From Selenomonadales bacterium (GTDB lineage Bacteria; Bacillota; Clostridia; Christensenellales; QALW01): 64,000 bases of DNA. Within the stretch, counting starts at the first letter, position 1. Each line of letters opens with the position of its first letter. The position numbers were made by a program, and so were the translations under genes. Location: positions 37,224-101,223 of the forward strand of contig QALW01000053.1 of NCBI GenBank assembly GCA_003150515.1. Reading direction: 5' to 3'. The notes beneath the pieces were generated by a model that saw only the letters and a program-made list of their open reading frames with translations, was not told the origin of the DNA and searched no databases. Positions 32,997-42,081 of this stretch are shown in pieces.

Positions 32997-35720
32997 ATGT
33001 TTAAAAAAACTATTACCGTTGTTGTTTTGCTTATAATGAGCCTGTCTCTTATAACAGCCGTGCAGGCCGAAGAGGCGCCCAAATTAGTAAGCCAGGTGAA
33101 CAGCGTTATCCTGATAGAACCCGGAAAGGAATTAGACGTCTCCTCCTATTTGTTTGAATTTCCCGAGCAGCTCATAGAAGGGGCTCAAGTCAGGCTGACC
33201 ACTTCCGAACAAAAGCTGACCATAAACGGCTCCAACATTAAGGCTGAGGAAGAAGGAGTATTTCTTCTAAAAGCCCAATATGAAGAACAAAGCATGGACA
33301 TTTACGCAGTCTCAGGCGGAACCCTTTTTTATGACGACTTTTCCTCCGGCCTCAGCGATCAATATCGGATTGTAGAAGGAAGCAATGTGCGCGCGGAGGA
33401 CGGCTTCCTTTATGTAGGCCCCTCCTGCCGCGTGCTGCTGCCTGAATTTTTGGACAACCTTGGCAATTACATAATTGAATGCAGGGCCACCATTATCCAG
33501 CCCAATGAAAGCACCCGCTGGGCGTCGGTAATGTATAGAATACAAAAAGAAGATTATCCCTATTATCAGATGTGCATACGCAGCGGCGCAACGGCGGCCA
33601 ACGGCGTCGAATTTGCCGAGCGCACCACCCAAAACGCATGGAACGTAACCAATACCGCCTCTTATTCGGAAAATATCTCGCCTTCGCAAATGTACGATAT
33701 CCGCATAGAAGCCAATGGCGCAAATGTTAATCAATATATTAATCAGACCTTAACTCAAAGCGTACATAACGCCGCCGTTTGGAATAAAGGCGGCATAGGG
33801 CTGCAAGCCAACGGCTCCACCATGAAAATAGACAGCATAAAAGTTACGGCCGTGCAGGACCAATATGAAACCGTATACGGATACGCTCAATTGTCCACCC
33901 CTCTGAAAACCGATTATTCCTCCTCCGTATTGGCAGTTAAGCCGGATACGGCCGAGCAAATAAAAAGCTATGCGTCAATGGATGAAAGCAAGCGTCCGAC
34001 CGCTGTAATGGTAGACGTGAACGACAACCTTACATTAAGCACATATTCCCAGAAAGATTTGGGCGGCATAGAAGATTTTCTGGCTATGCTTAATAACAGG
34101 ATTATACCGGTATTCCGCGCCAAAGAAGCGGATACGGCCCAGGCGCTCGCCCAAAAGCTTTCGGAAATTAACTTTCCCGACGCTTACATACTCTCAAGCA
34201 AAGAAGGGCTTATAAAAGCCAAGGAAACATATTATAATTTTTACGGCCTCCTGGATTTATCGGGCGCTTCAGGCGAAATAACTGACGACACGCTTGCGCA
34301 GATACGCGCGGACGTCAATTCCGCCAATGCCAAGAGCGTGCTTCTGCCTGAAGAATACGCGCTCAAATCCTATATCCAAACTCTTCAAAAGGGAGTAATC
34401 AGCGTATGGCTGGACGCTTCCGAGCAAACGGATATTACGGCCGCCTGCAGGCTGCTGAGCTGCGGGGCGAACGGATACGCCGTATTTGAGCCGGATATTC
34501 TCATTGACGCTATGGATTATTTTTCTCAGGACGCAATGCTTAGAAAAACGGTCATCATAGGGCATCGCGGCATACCCGCGCTCGCCCCTGAAAACACCCT
34601 TGAAGGCGCCGTTAAAGCATATGAAAACGGCTCGGATATAGTGGAAGTGGACGTATATGTCACTACCGATAACCAGCTGGTCATCCTTCATGACGGAGAT
34701 TTATCCCGCACCACAACGGGCACGGGCAATATAGAAAATTACTCCCTGGCCCAGCTCAAGGAATTCCTGGCCAATAAGCAGTTCCCGAACAATCCTGAAT
34801 ACGCCGACTGCCGGATTCCCACCATGCGTGAATTTTTTGAGGAATTTAAAGATACCGATATGGGCTTCTTTATAGAAATTAAATCAGGAAAAGCCAACTG
34901 CCTGCCCCTGCTTAAAGAACTGATAGACGAATATGCGGATTATAATATGGAAAGCCGCTGCACGGTCATAAGCTTCCTTATGAACCAAATAGTAAACAGC
35001 CGCAAAAATCTGCCCGGCGTCTCGGCCAGCTATCTTTGCGGAGGGCTTATAACCGACGACAGCATCTACACTTCTCTTTACGGTATTAACGAACAGCTGC
35101 TTCCCAATAACGCAACCTTCAGCACCTCCTACGGCGGAGTAGGCGCCCTATCTATAGAAGCGCTGGCCCTGCGCGGAATAACCACCTGGCCCTGGACTTT
35201 TACCAGCATGGCCGACTATTATTCCTATTTTAAAACAAACGCCGGAGGGCTGACAACCAATTATTCCAACTGGAGCAAGGATTTAGCGCACACGCTGAAC
35301 GTTCCCGCTCAAAGCGTCAATCTTGAAATAAATAAAACGCAGGCAGCCCAGGGCAGCCTGACAACCTATGCCCGCCAAACTCTGGAGCTTCCTGAAAATA
35401 CCGAGCTAATCATTCTCTCGGGCCAGGACGTTATAAGCGCAGACGGATTGAACATAACAGGCCTCAAAGAAGGCACCGCTTCCTATATGCTCAAAACAAG
35501 CGTAAATAACAGAGGCGGAATGAATTACACTCTCTATTCCCAGCCTGTAACCGTATCCGTTTCAGCCGACGGCGGAGCAACGGCGACTGAAACTCAGCCC
35601 GCCGCGCAGCCTCAGGCTCTTAACGGAGCTCTTCCCTATGTGATAGGCGCCTGCGCGCTGGTTATAATCGCCGCGGCAGCAATTGTAATTTTCACTCTTA
35701 AAGGCCGTAAAAAGAAATAA
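32997..35720 (+). CDS. Surface-anchored glycerophosphodiester phosphodiesterase with accessory domains
   Basis: 907 residues: a signal peptide (1-24, ending AVQAEE), a beta region, a concanavalin-like domain (about 108-285, LFYDDFSSGLSDQY), a degenerate barrel (about 300-515), the catalytic GDPD barrel (about 518-775), a short beta domain, and a C-terminal membrane helix followed by KGRKKK. The catalytic residues are present: HRG and EN in IGHRGIPALAPENT, VEVDV, and LHDGDLSRTT. By family it cleaves glycerophosphodiesters, perhaps from lipids or glycerol-phosphate wall polymers at the cell surface. ATG with AAGGCGG upstream. Confidence 0.85.
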   Translation: MFKKTITVVVLLIMSLSLITAVQAEEAPKLVSQVNSVILIEPGKELDVSSYLFEFPEQLIEGAQVRLTTSEQKLTINGSNIKAEEEGVFLLKAQYEEQSMDIYAVSGGTLFYDDFSSGLSDQYRIVEGSNVRAEDGFLYVGPSCRVLLPEFLDNLGNYIIECRATIIQPNESTRWASVMYRIQKEDYPYYQMCIRSGATAANGVEFAERTTQNAWNVTNTASYSENISPSQMYDIRIEANGANVNQYINQTLTQSVHNAAVWNKGGIGLQANGSTMKIDSIKVTAVQDQYETVYGYAQLSTPLKTDYSSSVLAVKPDTAEQIKSYASMDESKRPTAVMVDVNDNLTLSTYSQKDLGGIEDFLAMLNNRIIPVFRAKEADTAQALAQKLSEINFPDAYILSSKEGLIKAKETYYNFYGLLDLSGASGEITDDTLAQIRADVNSANAKSVLLPEEYALKSYIQTLQKGVISVWLDASEQTDITAACRLLSCGANGYAVFEPDILIDAMDYFSQDAMLRKTVIIGHRGIPALAPENTLEGAVKAYENGSDIVEVDVYVTTDNQLVILHDGDLSRTTTGTGNIENYSLAQLKEFLANKQFPNNPEYADCRIPTMREFFEEFKDTDMGFFIEIKSGKANCLPLLKELIDEYADYNMESRCTVISFLMNQIVNSRKNLPGVSASYLCGGLITDDSIYTSLYGINEQLLPNNATFSTSYGGVGALSIEALALRGITTWPWTFTSMADYYSYFKTNAGGLTTNYSNWSKDLAHTLNVPAQSVNLEINKTQAAQGSLTTYARQTLELPENTELIILSGQDVISADGLNITGLKEGTASYMLKTSVNNRGGMNYTLYSQPVTVSVSADGGATATETQPAAQPQALNGALPYVIGACALVIIAAAAIVIFTLKGRKKK

Positions 35721-35736
35721 TGGCCCGAGCGCTTTT

Positions 35737-35764
35737 AAGGCGGGGTATCCCCCGCCTTTTTTAA
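35737..35764 (+). terminator. Intrinsic terminator after the GDPD gene
   Basis: AAGGCGGGG (35737-35745) pairs perfectly with CCCCGCCTT (35750-35758) over a 4-base loop, followed by a T run, 17 bases past the stop codon. Confidence 0.93.
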
Positions 35765-35793
35765 GTAAAATTTCCTGAATACGAGGTGATAAA

Positions 35794-36546
35794 ATGAAAA
35801 ACGAAAAACAGAATTATTACGGCAGCTTATGCACTGAAATGTATGAAATCTTGCATGAAACCGCCCCGCAGGATGAATTGGAATTCTATCTCTCCTATGC
35901 AAAAGAGGGAGATAAGATTTTCGAGCCATTATGCGGAAGCGGCCGTTTCCTTATTCCTTTTATGCAAAAGGGCCTGGATATCAGCGGAATGGATATGTCT
36001 GATGAAATGCTGCAAAAATTAAAGCAAAAAGCGCCCTCGGCCAAAGCGTTTAAAGCAGATATCAATAAATATATCTCTGATGAAAAATACGACTATATTT
36101 TTATATCCTCCGGCTCAGTTTCATTATTTACCAATTTAACCGAATGCAAAAAGATTCTGAGCAAGCTTAAGGAAATGCTGGCGCCAAACGGCAAACTGGT
36201 ATTCGCAGTTGATACGCTCGCCAATAGATGCTCAAATGACGATGATTATAAAATTTCTATCTCGGTTAAAACTCCCGAAGGGTTTGATTTGATTTTAAAA
36301 AACAAAAACTATTTTGATCCCAAAAACTGCACGCAGTATTCTCCTGGAATATACGAATTATATAACGGACAAAAGCTGCTGCAAAGCGAGAAGATGGATT
36401 TTCAGACTCATTTATATAAATTGGGAGAGATGGAAGAAATGCTGGATGAAATCGGCTTCTCCGCGGTTAAAACGTATTCCTCGTATCAGAAGCAGATTGC
36501 CTCGGATAACAGCTGCGAAATGTTCCTTTATGAATGCCGCGCATAA
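35794..36546 (+). CDS. Class I SAM-dependent methyltransferase
   Basis: 250 residues with motif I as IFEPLCGSGRFLIPF (about 47-61; ExxCGxGR, a common variant), the acidic end of beta 2 in ISGMDMSDEML, AFKADIN, and YDYIFISSGSVSLF as motif II. The C-terminal half is beta-rich. The substrate is unknown. It stands alone, with GAGGTG upstream. It starts only 30 bases after the terminator of the preceding gene. Confidence 0.82.
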   Translation: MKNEKQNYYGSLCTEMYEILHETAPQDELEFYLSYAKEGDKIFEPLCGSGRFLIPFMQKGLDISGMDMSDEMLQKLKQKAPSAKAFKADINKYISDEKYDYIFISSGSVSLFTNLTECKKILSKLKEMLAPNGKLVFAVDTLANRCSNDDDYKISISVKTPEGFDLILKNKNYFDPKNCTQYSPGIYELYNGQKLLQSEKMDFQTHLYKLGEMEEMLDEIGFSAVKTYSSYQKQIASDNSCEMFLYECRA

Positions 36547-36566
36547 AATCTCCGCAAAGCCGTTTT

Positions 36567-36583
36567 TACAAAAACGCATTGTA
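36567..36583 (-). repeat. Short copy of the AATGCGTTTTT repeat
   Basis: On the minus strand TACAATGCGTTTTTGTA. It shares TACAAT and AATGCGTTTTTG with the other copies and includes a small inverted repeat that may act as the 3' end of the methyltransferase message. Confidence 0.5.
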
Positions 36584-36691
36584 TTTTATATTATTCTGTC
36601 TGGCCATGCGTAAAAATTATTACAAAATATTATGTATATTTTATCTCCGCCCAAGGCAAACTAAGACAAAACTGCAAAGGAGAGAAAAAAT

Positions 36692-36892
36692 ATGGTTATA
36701 GACAGAATAGCACTTGTGCTTGTTATAATCGGCGCGCTGAACTGGCTTTGCGTTGGTATTTTCCAATTTGATTTTGTAGCCTGGATTTGTTCGGGCGCCG
36801 CTACTACCTGGGCACGCATTATATATTCCATAGTGGGTATTGCCGGCCTGTGGTGCATATCTCTGCTGTTCCGCAAAAGAGTATCCGAATAA
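36692..36892 (+). CDS. DUF378 family small membrane protein
   Basis: A 66-residue protein with two membrane helices (about 5-25 and 38-60). It contains LNWLCVGIFQFDFVAW, the hallmark of DUF378 (COG2155). The function is unknown; such genes are common and usually single. ATG with AAAGGAGAG upstream. A nested hairpin (about 36920-36946) and a terminator follow. Confidence 0.9.
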   Translation: MVIDRIALVLVIIGALNWLCVGIFQFDFVAWICSGAATTWARIIYSIVGIAGLWCISLLFRKRVSE

Positions 36893-36974
36893 TATTAAGG
36901 CCTGTTCATACCTCCCTCATGTCTGAAAAGGACATGTTTATGTGGAGGACAGAATATAAAATGCTTAAAAATTC

Positions 36975-37017
36975 AAAACGGCAAAAGCTATATTAAAAAT
37001 AGCTCTTGCCGTTTTTA
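36975..37017. terminator. Bidirectional terminator
   Basis: AAAACGGCAAAAGCTA pairs with TAGCTCTTGCCGTTTT (one mismatch), with T runs on both strands. It separates the DUF378 gene from the convergent PPC gene. Confidence 0.88.
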
Positions 37018-37067
37018 ATTATTACCGGTTTAAAAAATCAATCGTCCAGATTATATCCTGCGCAGAA

Positions 37068-37493
37068 TTAATTATAAAACTCAAACAGATTAATGCCCGC
37101 TTCTTCGTTGAACTTTCTATCCACCCTGCCCTCTATAACCGTTATAACCATTTCGCAGGTGGCGCTCACCACCGCTTTATTCAGATGGCCGCCGTATACG
37201 GCGCCTTTTTCATCCCCAGCGCTCATATGCAGATGAATATAGGGCTTGGAATCCATTGCGCTGATAGTGCCCGTCAAAGATACTATTTCAAAATCACCCT
37301 TAAACTCATTGGCGTAAAACTTCTTTTCACTAACGTTAAAAACTCCTGCCGTAAAAGAATTAACGGCTCCCAGCGCCGAAACATGAGCCAAAACCAGCTT
37401 TTCCTTAAAAGCTAATTCCTCCAATTGAGTTAGAATTTCCTCGCCCTTATCTATTCTTAAAATAATTTGATTGCCGAATCTTCTGTAATCCAA
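37068..37493 (-). CDS. PPC/DUF296-domain protein
   Basis: 141 residues covering one PPC (plant and prokaryote conserved) domain: ILTQLEELAFKEKLVLAHVSALGAVNSFTAGVF, YIHLHMSAGDEKGAVYGGHL and the end strand VVSATCEMVITVIEG. The HLHxS...GGH residues form the trimeric metal-like site seen in bacterial members. Such proteins are often called DNA-binding by comparison with plants, but the bacterial role is unknown. The TTG at 37493 has AAAGGAG upstream and fits the domain length; the frame is open 153 bases further up without conserved sequence. Confidence 0.85.
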   Translation of the reverse strand: MDYRRFGNQIILRIDKGEEILTQLEELAFKEKLVLAHVSALGAVNSFTAGVFNVSEKKFYANEFKGDFEIVSLTGTISAMDSKPYIHLHMSAGDEKGAVYGGHLNKAVVSATCEMVITVIEGRVDRKFNEEAGINLFEFYN

Positions 37494-37690
37494 TTTCCTT
37501 CTCTCCTTTGTATTTTTCAAATATGCTTTCAGATTTTTAACAGTCAAGGGCGAATATTGCCGCAAATGATTGCCCGTATCTCTTAAGAACCCATCTGCAA
37601 ACGCGCAAAATCCGCTTTGATTGCCCGAAATAATTTTAGCACGCATTTCCTATCCAGACAATATAATTGAATGCGGAAATATATAAATTT

Positions 37691-38191
37691 TTATGCCCGC
37701 TTGATTTCTCCGCACGCTATTTTAACGCCTGAATTGCCCGACGGCTGCGTAGTAAAATCATCCGGCCTGTCATGAATTATAACCGTGCGCCCTATTATCT
37801 CTTCCACTCTGAATCTATTGGTTAAAAAAAGCGCCAGCGCAAAGCCGTTATTCCCAAACAGCGGAGGAAGATCTCCCGCATGATACGGGTGCTCGCATTT
37901 GCCGGGATTATAATGAGCGAGAGTATCGGCGAACCAATCATTGCTATTTCCGCTGCACGCTCCGCCCTCGTGTATATGAAATCCGAAAATCCTTCCGCCG
38001 CACGGCCCGCCTGCCAGCGGCAGCCCCATAATTTCCGCATAAACCAGCACTCCGGCGCTGGTCTGATAAAATTTCACCCGTCCCGTTATATTTGGATAAT
38101 CCCTGCTGCCCGCCACAACGGCGACGGCGTTCGCCCGTCCTTGTAAAACGGCATATATAGGCTCTCTTTCTTTATTAGACGCTTTATACAT
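37691..38191 (-). CDS. Cu/Zn superoxide dismutase family protein
   Basis: 166 residues of the Cu/Zn SOD fold. Copper and zinc ligands are recognisable: FHIHEGG, then HYNPGKCEHPYHAGDLPPLF (bridging and zinc His plus Asp) and VIIHDRPDDF; Cys residues for the disulphide are in PCGGR or GACSG and in ACGEI. Unlike most bacterial SodC proteins there is no signal peptide, and the loop between metal ligands is rearranged as in other Firmicutes members. Activity is likely but not certain. ATG with GGGGAGG upstream. Confidence 0.85.
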   Translation of the reverse strand: MYKASNKEREPIYAVLQGRANAVAVVAGSRDYPNITGRVKFYQTSAGVLVYAEIMGLPLAGGPCGGRIFGFHIHEGGACSGNSNDWFADTLAHYNPGKCEHPYHAGDLPPLFGNNGFALALFLTNRFRVEEIIGRTVIIHDRPDDFTTQPSGNSGVKIACGEIKRA

Positions 38192-38300
38192 AAAAACCTC
38201 CCCGGCAAATCATTCTTTAAAATATCCTATGCGCGTTTTGGAAGTTATGTTAAAAAACGTTCAAACGGGCTCTCCCGGCTAAAATCGCCTAAATATAATT

Positions 38301-38332
38301 AAAAGCCCGGAGCATTTTTATTCCGGACTTTT
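38301..38332. terminator. Terminator hairpin after the VWA gene
   Basis: AAAAGCCCGGA pairs with TCCGGACTTTT (one mismatch near the base), flanked by A and T runs. It lies 140 bases past the VWA stop codon on the minus strand. Confidence 0.65.
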
Positions 38333-38474
38333 AAAAAAATCATATTGCGGGGCAAACGCGATATTATCCCTTTATCCGGCGCATAAACCCGTTGATTAAA
38401 CTCATCGGGAAACCCGCAGAGCAGTAAATATATGCACGCTTTGATACGCCAGAACGCCCCGCTCCTTTATTGCA

Positions 38475-41270
38475 TTATTCTTCGTTAGTTTTTTTCTTTT
38501 TATTAATGCAGATTAGCAGCATAACTGAAATTAAGAGCAAAAACCCGCCTATGGGCAGGCAGAAAGCGCCCGCGTGCGCAAGAATGCTTAATTCAGGATT
38601 GGAGCCGAGCTCTGATTTTTCAAGAGATTTAAACGAAGCGACCGCATAAAACGGTTCTTCCTCATAAGAGGTTTCAACGCCCTTTACTTTAAATCTCCAT
38701 TCCCCCGGCAAAGGCTCCCTGATAGTTACAGTCGCCGGAATGGATTCATTATTAACCGTCGCGCCGGGATAATCCGTGTCCACCTCCCGGTTATTAGGAT
38801 CTATAAGGATTAAATCCAAAATGGAGCCCGGCCAATAGAGAGTAGCATTCAAATCGCCCGCCTCATCCGGAACGTCAAAACGGTCCACGGCTATTGTCTG
38901 CCCTTCCGAGACTGCGCCCTGAGCGTCCACCAAAACATCTCCCTGAGACGATTCATAGGAATATATAAAGCTGCCTATAATGCTCACAATGCTGTCCGTC
39001 GCGGAATATCTATATTCCCCTCCCGTCTTTTGGGCCACCTCCGTCAGGATTTCTTCATTTACATCGCTGCCAAAACCAATGGTAAAAACTCTTATTCCAT
39101 TATCCGCCGCCCGTTCAGCCTGCGCAAGAATCTCGCTCGTGCTGCTGCAATTGTCCTGGCCGTCGGTCATCAGAATTATAACCTTCTGCTCGGCTTGAAC
39201 GCCGGTCAATTGAGTGATTCCCGCGTCCAAACCAGCCGTAATATTCGTGCTCCCCTCTGGTTCCAGAATATCTATGCATGCGTTAATAAATTCATAATCG
39301 TTATGAGGCACGGCGACCGTTTTGGCATCGCCGGAAAACTGCACTATACTCAGCCCCTGATTCCCCTCATACCGCTCCGAAGCGTTTTCAACGATATCCG
39401 TTATGACATGAGCCGCCTCGCGCAGCGCTTGGATTTTAGTGCCCCCCGAAGACATATTATCATCCATGGAGCCTGAAACATCATTAACAAGGCACAAAAC
39501 CGATTCAAACTCGTTCGGAACCCATTTGGATGAAACAGGAACGCGGTGCTTATAGTCATCCGGTTCTTTGCCTATTTTAAATAACGTGGCGTCAACCAAT
39601 AAATAAGCAAAATCAAATCCCGCGCTGATTTCATGCTGAAAGGCCTCAACCTCCGCAGAAACCTTTGCTTTCAGGCCCAGCGCTTTTAAGAACAGTCTCA
39701 GATAATATGATGTGTCTCCGCTGTCGCTGGAGGTTTTGATTCCGTCCTTGCTGTCCGCGCTCACCGATAAATGGCATTCTCCTTCCGCTCCGAAATCAAT
39801 TAACTGTATTTCTCCGATATGTATCCCTGCAAAATAGAATTGAACGGACGAGCCCAAAAGGGTTAAAGTCGCGTCCATATCCAGCGAAACGCCGGCCGAC
39901 CATACAAGATTTTTTTCTCCGGGAGCAATAATTTCCCCGTTGGCGGAGGCATAGGGATAAGTCACGACATTCATATTCATACGGCCTTCCTTAAATACAC
40001 TCAGGCCGCTGTTGAACGTGCTTTCATAAGTCAGGGACGTATTAAAATCAATGGTGAAATTGCCTTGGGCGTCCATATACAGCATGATAAAGATGGACGG
40101 AGCCGCATTGGCGACTTCAAATCCGCTTTGGGAAATCTTAATCATGGTCGTGCCCACAAACTGCCATATGCCCAGCGGAATCCATTTTTTATTCAGGCCG
40201 GATATTTCCGCGTCTATAAATAACCCCTCATATTCCAATTTGGTCGCCTGCGGATTAAAAGAAGCGTCCAATTCAGCGTCCAGGCCCATTCCCACAACTT
40301 TTTTCCCGCGGACTCCAAACAATAATTCGTTAAACTGCGCAGGCTTGGGCATATCACATACCATATAGGCGCTTAGCTCCTCAATGCCGATCTTGCCGGT
40401 TATCTTGCAATCCCAATCGGCGCTGAAATCCATGGAGGAATCGTCCTCGTTATCCTCCTCCCCGCTCTTTTTCAAATCAAAATCCAAAGATATTATTAAA
40501 TCAGTCGGCTCCGTAGAATAATCCGTCCCAAGAGGCGCAATTTCCGAAGAAGCAGAATTGGAAAAAGCCAGCGTTCTGCCTGCGGCTTGGGCCGGCGGAG
40601 CGCCCAGCGGCTCCGTATAGCTCACATCCGTTATTTCCTCGCTGACGTCGCCGAAATGCATTTCAACGCCTTGGGCAGTAGTGGAGCTAATCAGGTTCTC
40701 CTCAGTAATAATATCGTTAAAGCCAATAGAAATACTCTCAAAAACCTCGCTCAGCTCAGGCTGAACCGCAGTCAGCTCGGTTTGATTTCCCCATTGATAC
40801 AGGCTCTGGACTTTCATGATATAAGAGCCGGCGAAATGCGAAGAAGCGTCCCCTCCAATCATGAAATAATCCCCTCTTTTTAAATCTCCGAACAATTCCT
40901 CTTTTCTGCCCTGAAAGACAAAGGACAGATTTCCGCCATTGTTATAGGCGTTATAGGATTCATCCACGGATACCAGCGCGTTATCAATTCTGGCTGCGTC
41001 AGCGCCTGAAAAAACCTTTACATTCTCATTAAGCGCAGCTTGATTTTCGGCGCTGTCAAAATCAGGTGTTTCATATGGAATGGTTGAATCCGGCTGCGTA
41101 TCCCCCGGCTCTGCAGGATAATTCGCGCCCGGAGCGCCGCCTTGCTCGTTATGGGCAAACGCAACGAAATAAGTGCCCAAAGATAGCATTAAAACGCTTA
41201 AAATAAGAACGGCTGCAAGTATAATATTTAATGTTCTTTTAACCCTGCGCGGCTGTATCTGCATACTCAT
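38475..41270 (-). CDS. Large membrane-anchored von Willebrand factor A domain protein
   Basis: 931 residues: an N-terminal membrane segment (about 12-33), a long beta-rich outside region (about 100-590), a VWA domain (about 595-765), a beta domain, and a C-terminal membrane helix before KKKKTNEE. The VWA metal site is complete: DVSGSMDDN, the Thr in STNITAGLD, and LMTDGQDN. VWA domains bind proteins through a metal ion, so a surface adhesion or complex-assembly role is likely; the partner is unknown. Its ATG overlaps the stop of the zinc-ribbon gene by 4 bases, so the two are made together. Confidence 0.8.
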   Translation of the reverse strand: MSMQIQPRRVKRTLNIILAAVLILSVLMLSLGTYFVAFAHNEQGGAPGANYPAEPGDTQPDSTIPYETPDFDSAENQAALNENVKVFSGADAARIDNALVSVDESYNAYNNGGNLSFVFQGRKEELFGDLKRGDYFMIGGDASSHFAGSYIMKVQSLYQWGNQTELTAVQPELSEVFESISIGFNDIITEENLISSTTAQGVEMHFGDVSEEITDVSYTEPLGAPPAQAAGRTLAFSNSASSEIAPLGTDYSTEPTDLIISLDFDLKKSGEEDNEDDSSMDFSADWDCKITGKIGIEELSAYMVCDMPKPAQFNELLFGVRGKKVVGMGLDAELDASFNPQATKLEYEGLFIDAEISGLNKKWIPLGIWQFVGTTMIKISQSGFEVANAAPSIFIMLYMDAQGNFTIDFNTSLTYESTFNSGLSVFKEGRMNMNVVTYPYASANGEIIAPGEKNLVWSAGVSLDMDATLTLLGSSVQFYFAGIHIGEIQLIDFGAEGECHLSVSADSKDGIKTSSDSGDTSYYLRLFLKALGLKAKVSAEVEAFQHEISAGFDFAYLLVDATLFKIGKEPDDYKHRVPVSSKWVPNEFESVLCLVNDVSGSMDDNMSSGGTKIQALREAAHVITDIVENASERYEGNQGLSIVQFSGDAKTVAVPHNDYEFINACIDILEPEGSTNITAGLDAGITQLTGVQAEQKVIILMTDGQDNCSSTSEILAQAERAADNGIRVFTIGFGSDVNEEILTEVAQKTGGEYRYSATDSIVSIIGSFIYSYESSQGDVLVDAQGAVSEGQTIAVDRFDVPDEAGDLNATLYWPGSILDLILIDPNNREVDTDYPGATVNNESIPATVTIREPLPGEWRFKVKGVETSYEEEPFYAVASFKSLEKSELGSNPELSILAHAGAFCLPIGGFLLLISVMLLICINKKKKTNEE

Positions 41271-42019
41271 TTCATCACCTTTTTATCTTCTTTCCTCAAT
41301 TTCTTTTCTTTTGAAGCAAAAATCAGCTCAGCCGCAATCATCAGAACAACGCACCCGGCAAAAACATACGACCAGATTGAACTGATTGAGCTGATCTCCG
41401 CCGCCATAAAATTCACCTCTCTGGCGCATATCTGCGTAAGTATTCCCGAAAATCTATATGCCAGAGGCACCAGCAGACATACTGCTGCCAAATTCAAAGC
41501 GGTTATAATCAATGTCATAACATGGCTTTCTTTATGAAATTTCTTAATAATCTTCGTGAAAAAGACGACGCCCCAAAATAAAGCGCTGCAAAAAGCCAGT
41601 ATTACCGCTCCCACTCCCATTATAATAGAAACAGCCGTAGGATTATATTTATCTCCGCCGGTAATAAGATTTACCATCACGCTGAAAAGGGAAAGCTCGC
41701 CGAACGTATCCGTACTAAACGAGGATTGCACCCTGACTCCCTTTTCAAAAAAAATAAATAATATGGTTGCCGCCGCGATTGCAAGATAAAGAAACAATTG
41801 CAAAAACAGAAAAACTCCCGCTTTTCCCCGGGCGTTTTTCAATCCTCTCCCGGAACCGGCCGCATTAACAGGCGCTTTTTTCGCCTCCGGCCGCTCCGCA
41901 ACGGCTTCAGCCCCTAAAACAGCTTGCTGCTCAGCGCGTTCAGTCGCGAGCCGCTCTCCGCAGCGCTCGCAAAAACGGGCGCCGGGCACATTTTCATAAT
42001 TGCATCCGCTGCACTTCAT
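41267..42019 (-). CDS. Zinc-ribbon membrane protein
   Basis: 250 residues: an N-terminal zinc ribbon (CSGCNYENVPGARFCERCGERL, two CxxC knuckles), an acidic/Ala linker, and four membrane helices (about 70-235) with charged ends. This order (double zinc ribbon plus membrane bundle) is common in Firmicutes without a known function. It is translationally coupled to the VWA protein gene. ATG with GGGGGAAGAGG upstream and a promoter at 42053-42081. Confidence 0.75.
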   Translation of the reverse strand: MKCSGCNYENVPGARFCERCGERLATERAEQQAVLGAEAVAERPEAKKAPVNAAGSGRGLKNARGKAGVFLFLQLFLYLAIAAATILFIFFEKGVRVQSSFSTDTFGELSLFSVMVNLITGGDKYNPTAVSIIMGVGAVILAFCSALFWGVVFFTKIIKKFHKESHVMTLIITALNLAAVCLLVPLAYRFSGILTQICAREVNFMAAEISSISSIWSYVFAGCVVLMIAAELIFASKEKKLRKEDKKVMK

Positions 42020-42052
42020 CCTCTTCCCCCTTTACGAGTTTTTAGCATACAA

Positions 42053-42081
42053 ATTTTAACATATGTAATCTCCAAATGCAA
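42053..42081 (-). promoter_or_regulatory. Promoter of the zinc-ribbon/VWA operon
   Basis: On the minus strand TTGCAT (42076-42081) and TAAAAT (42053-42058) are 17 bases apart, 34 bases before the start codon. Confidence 0.75.
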
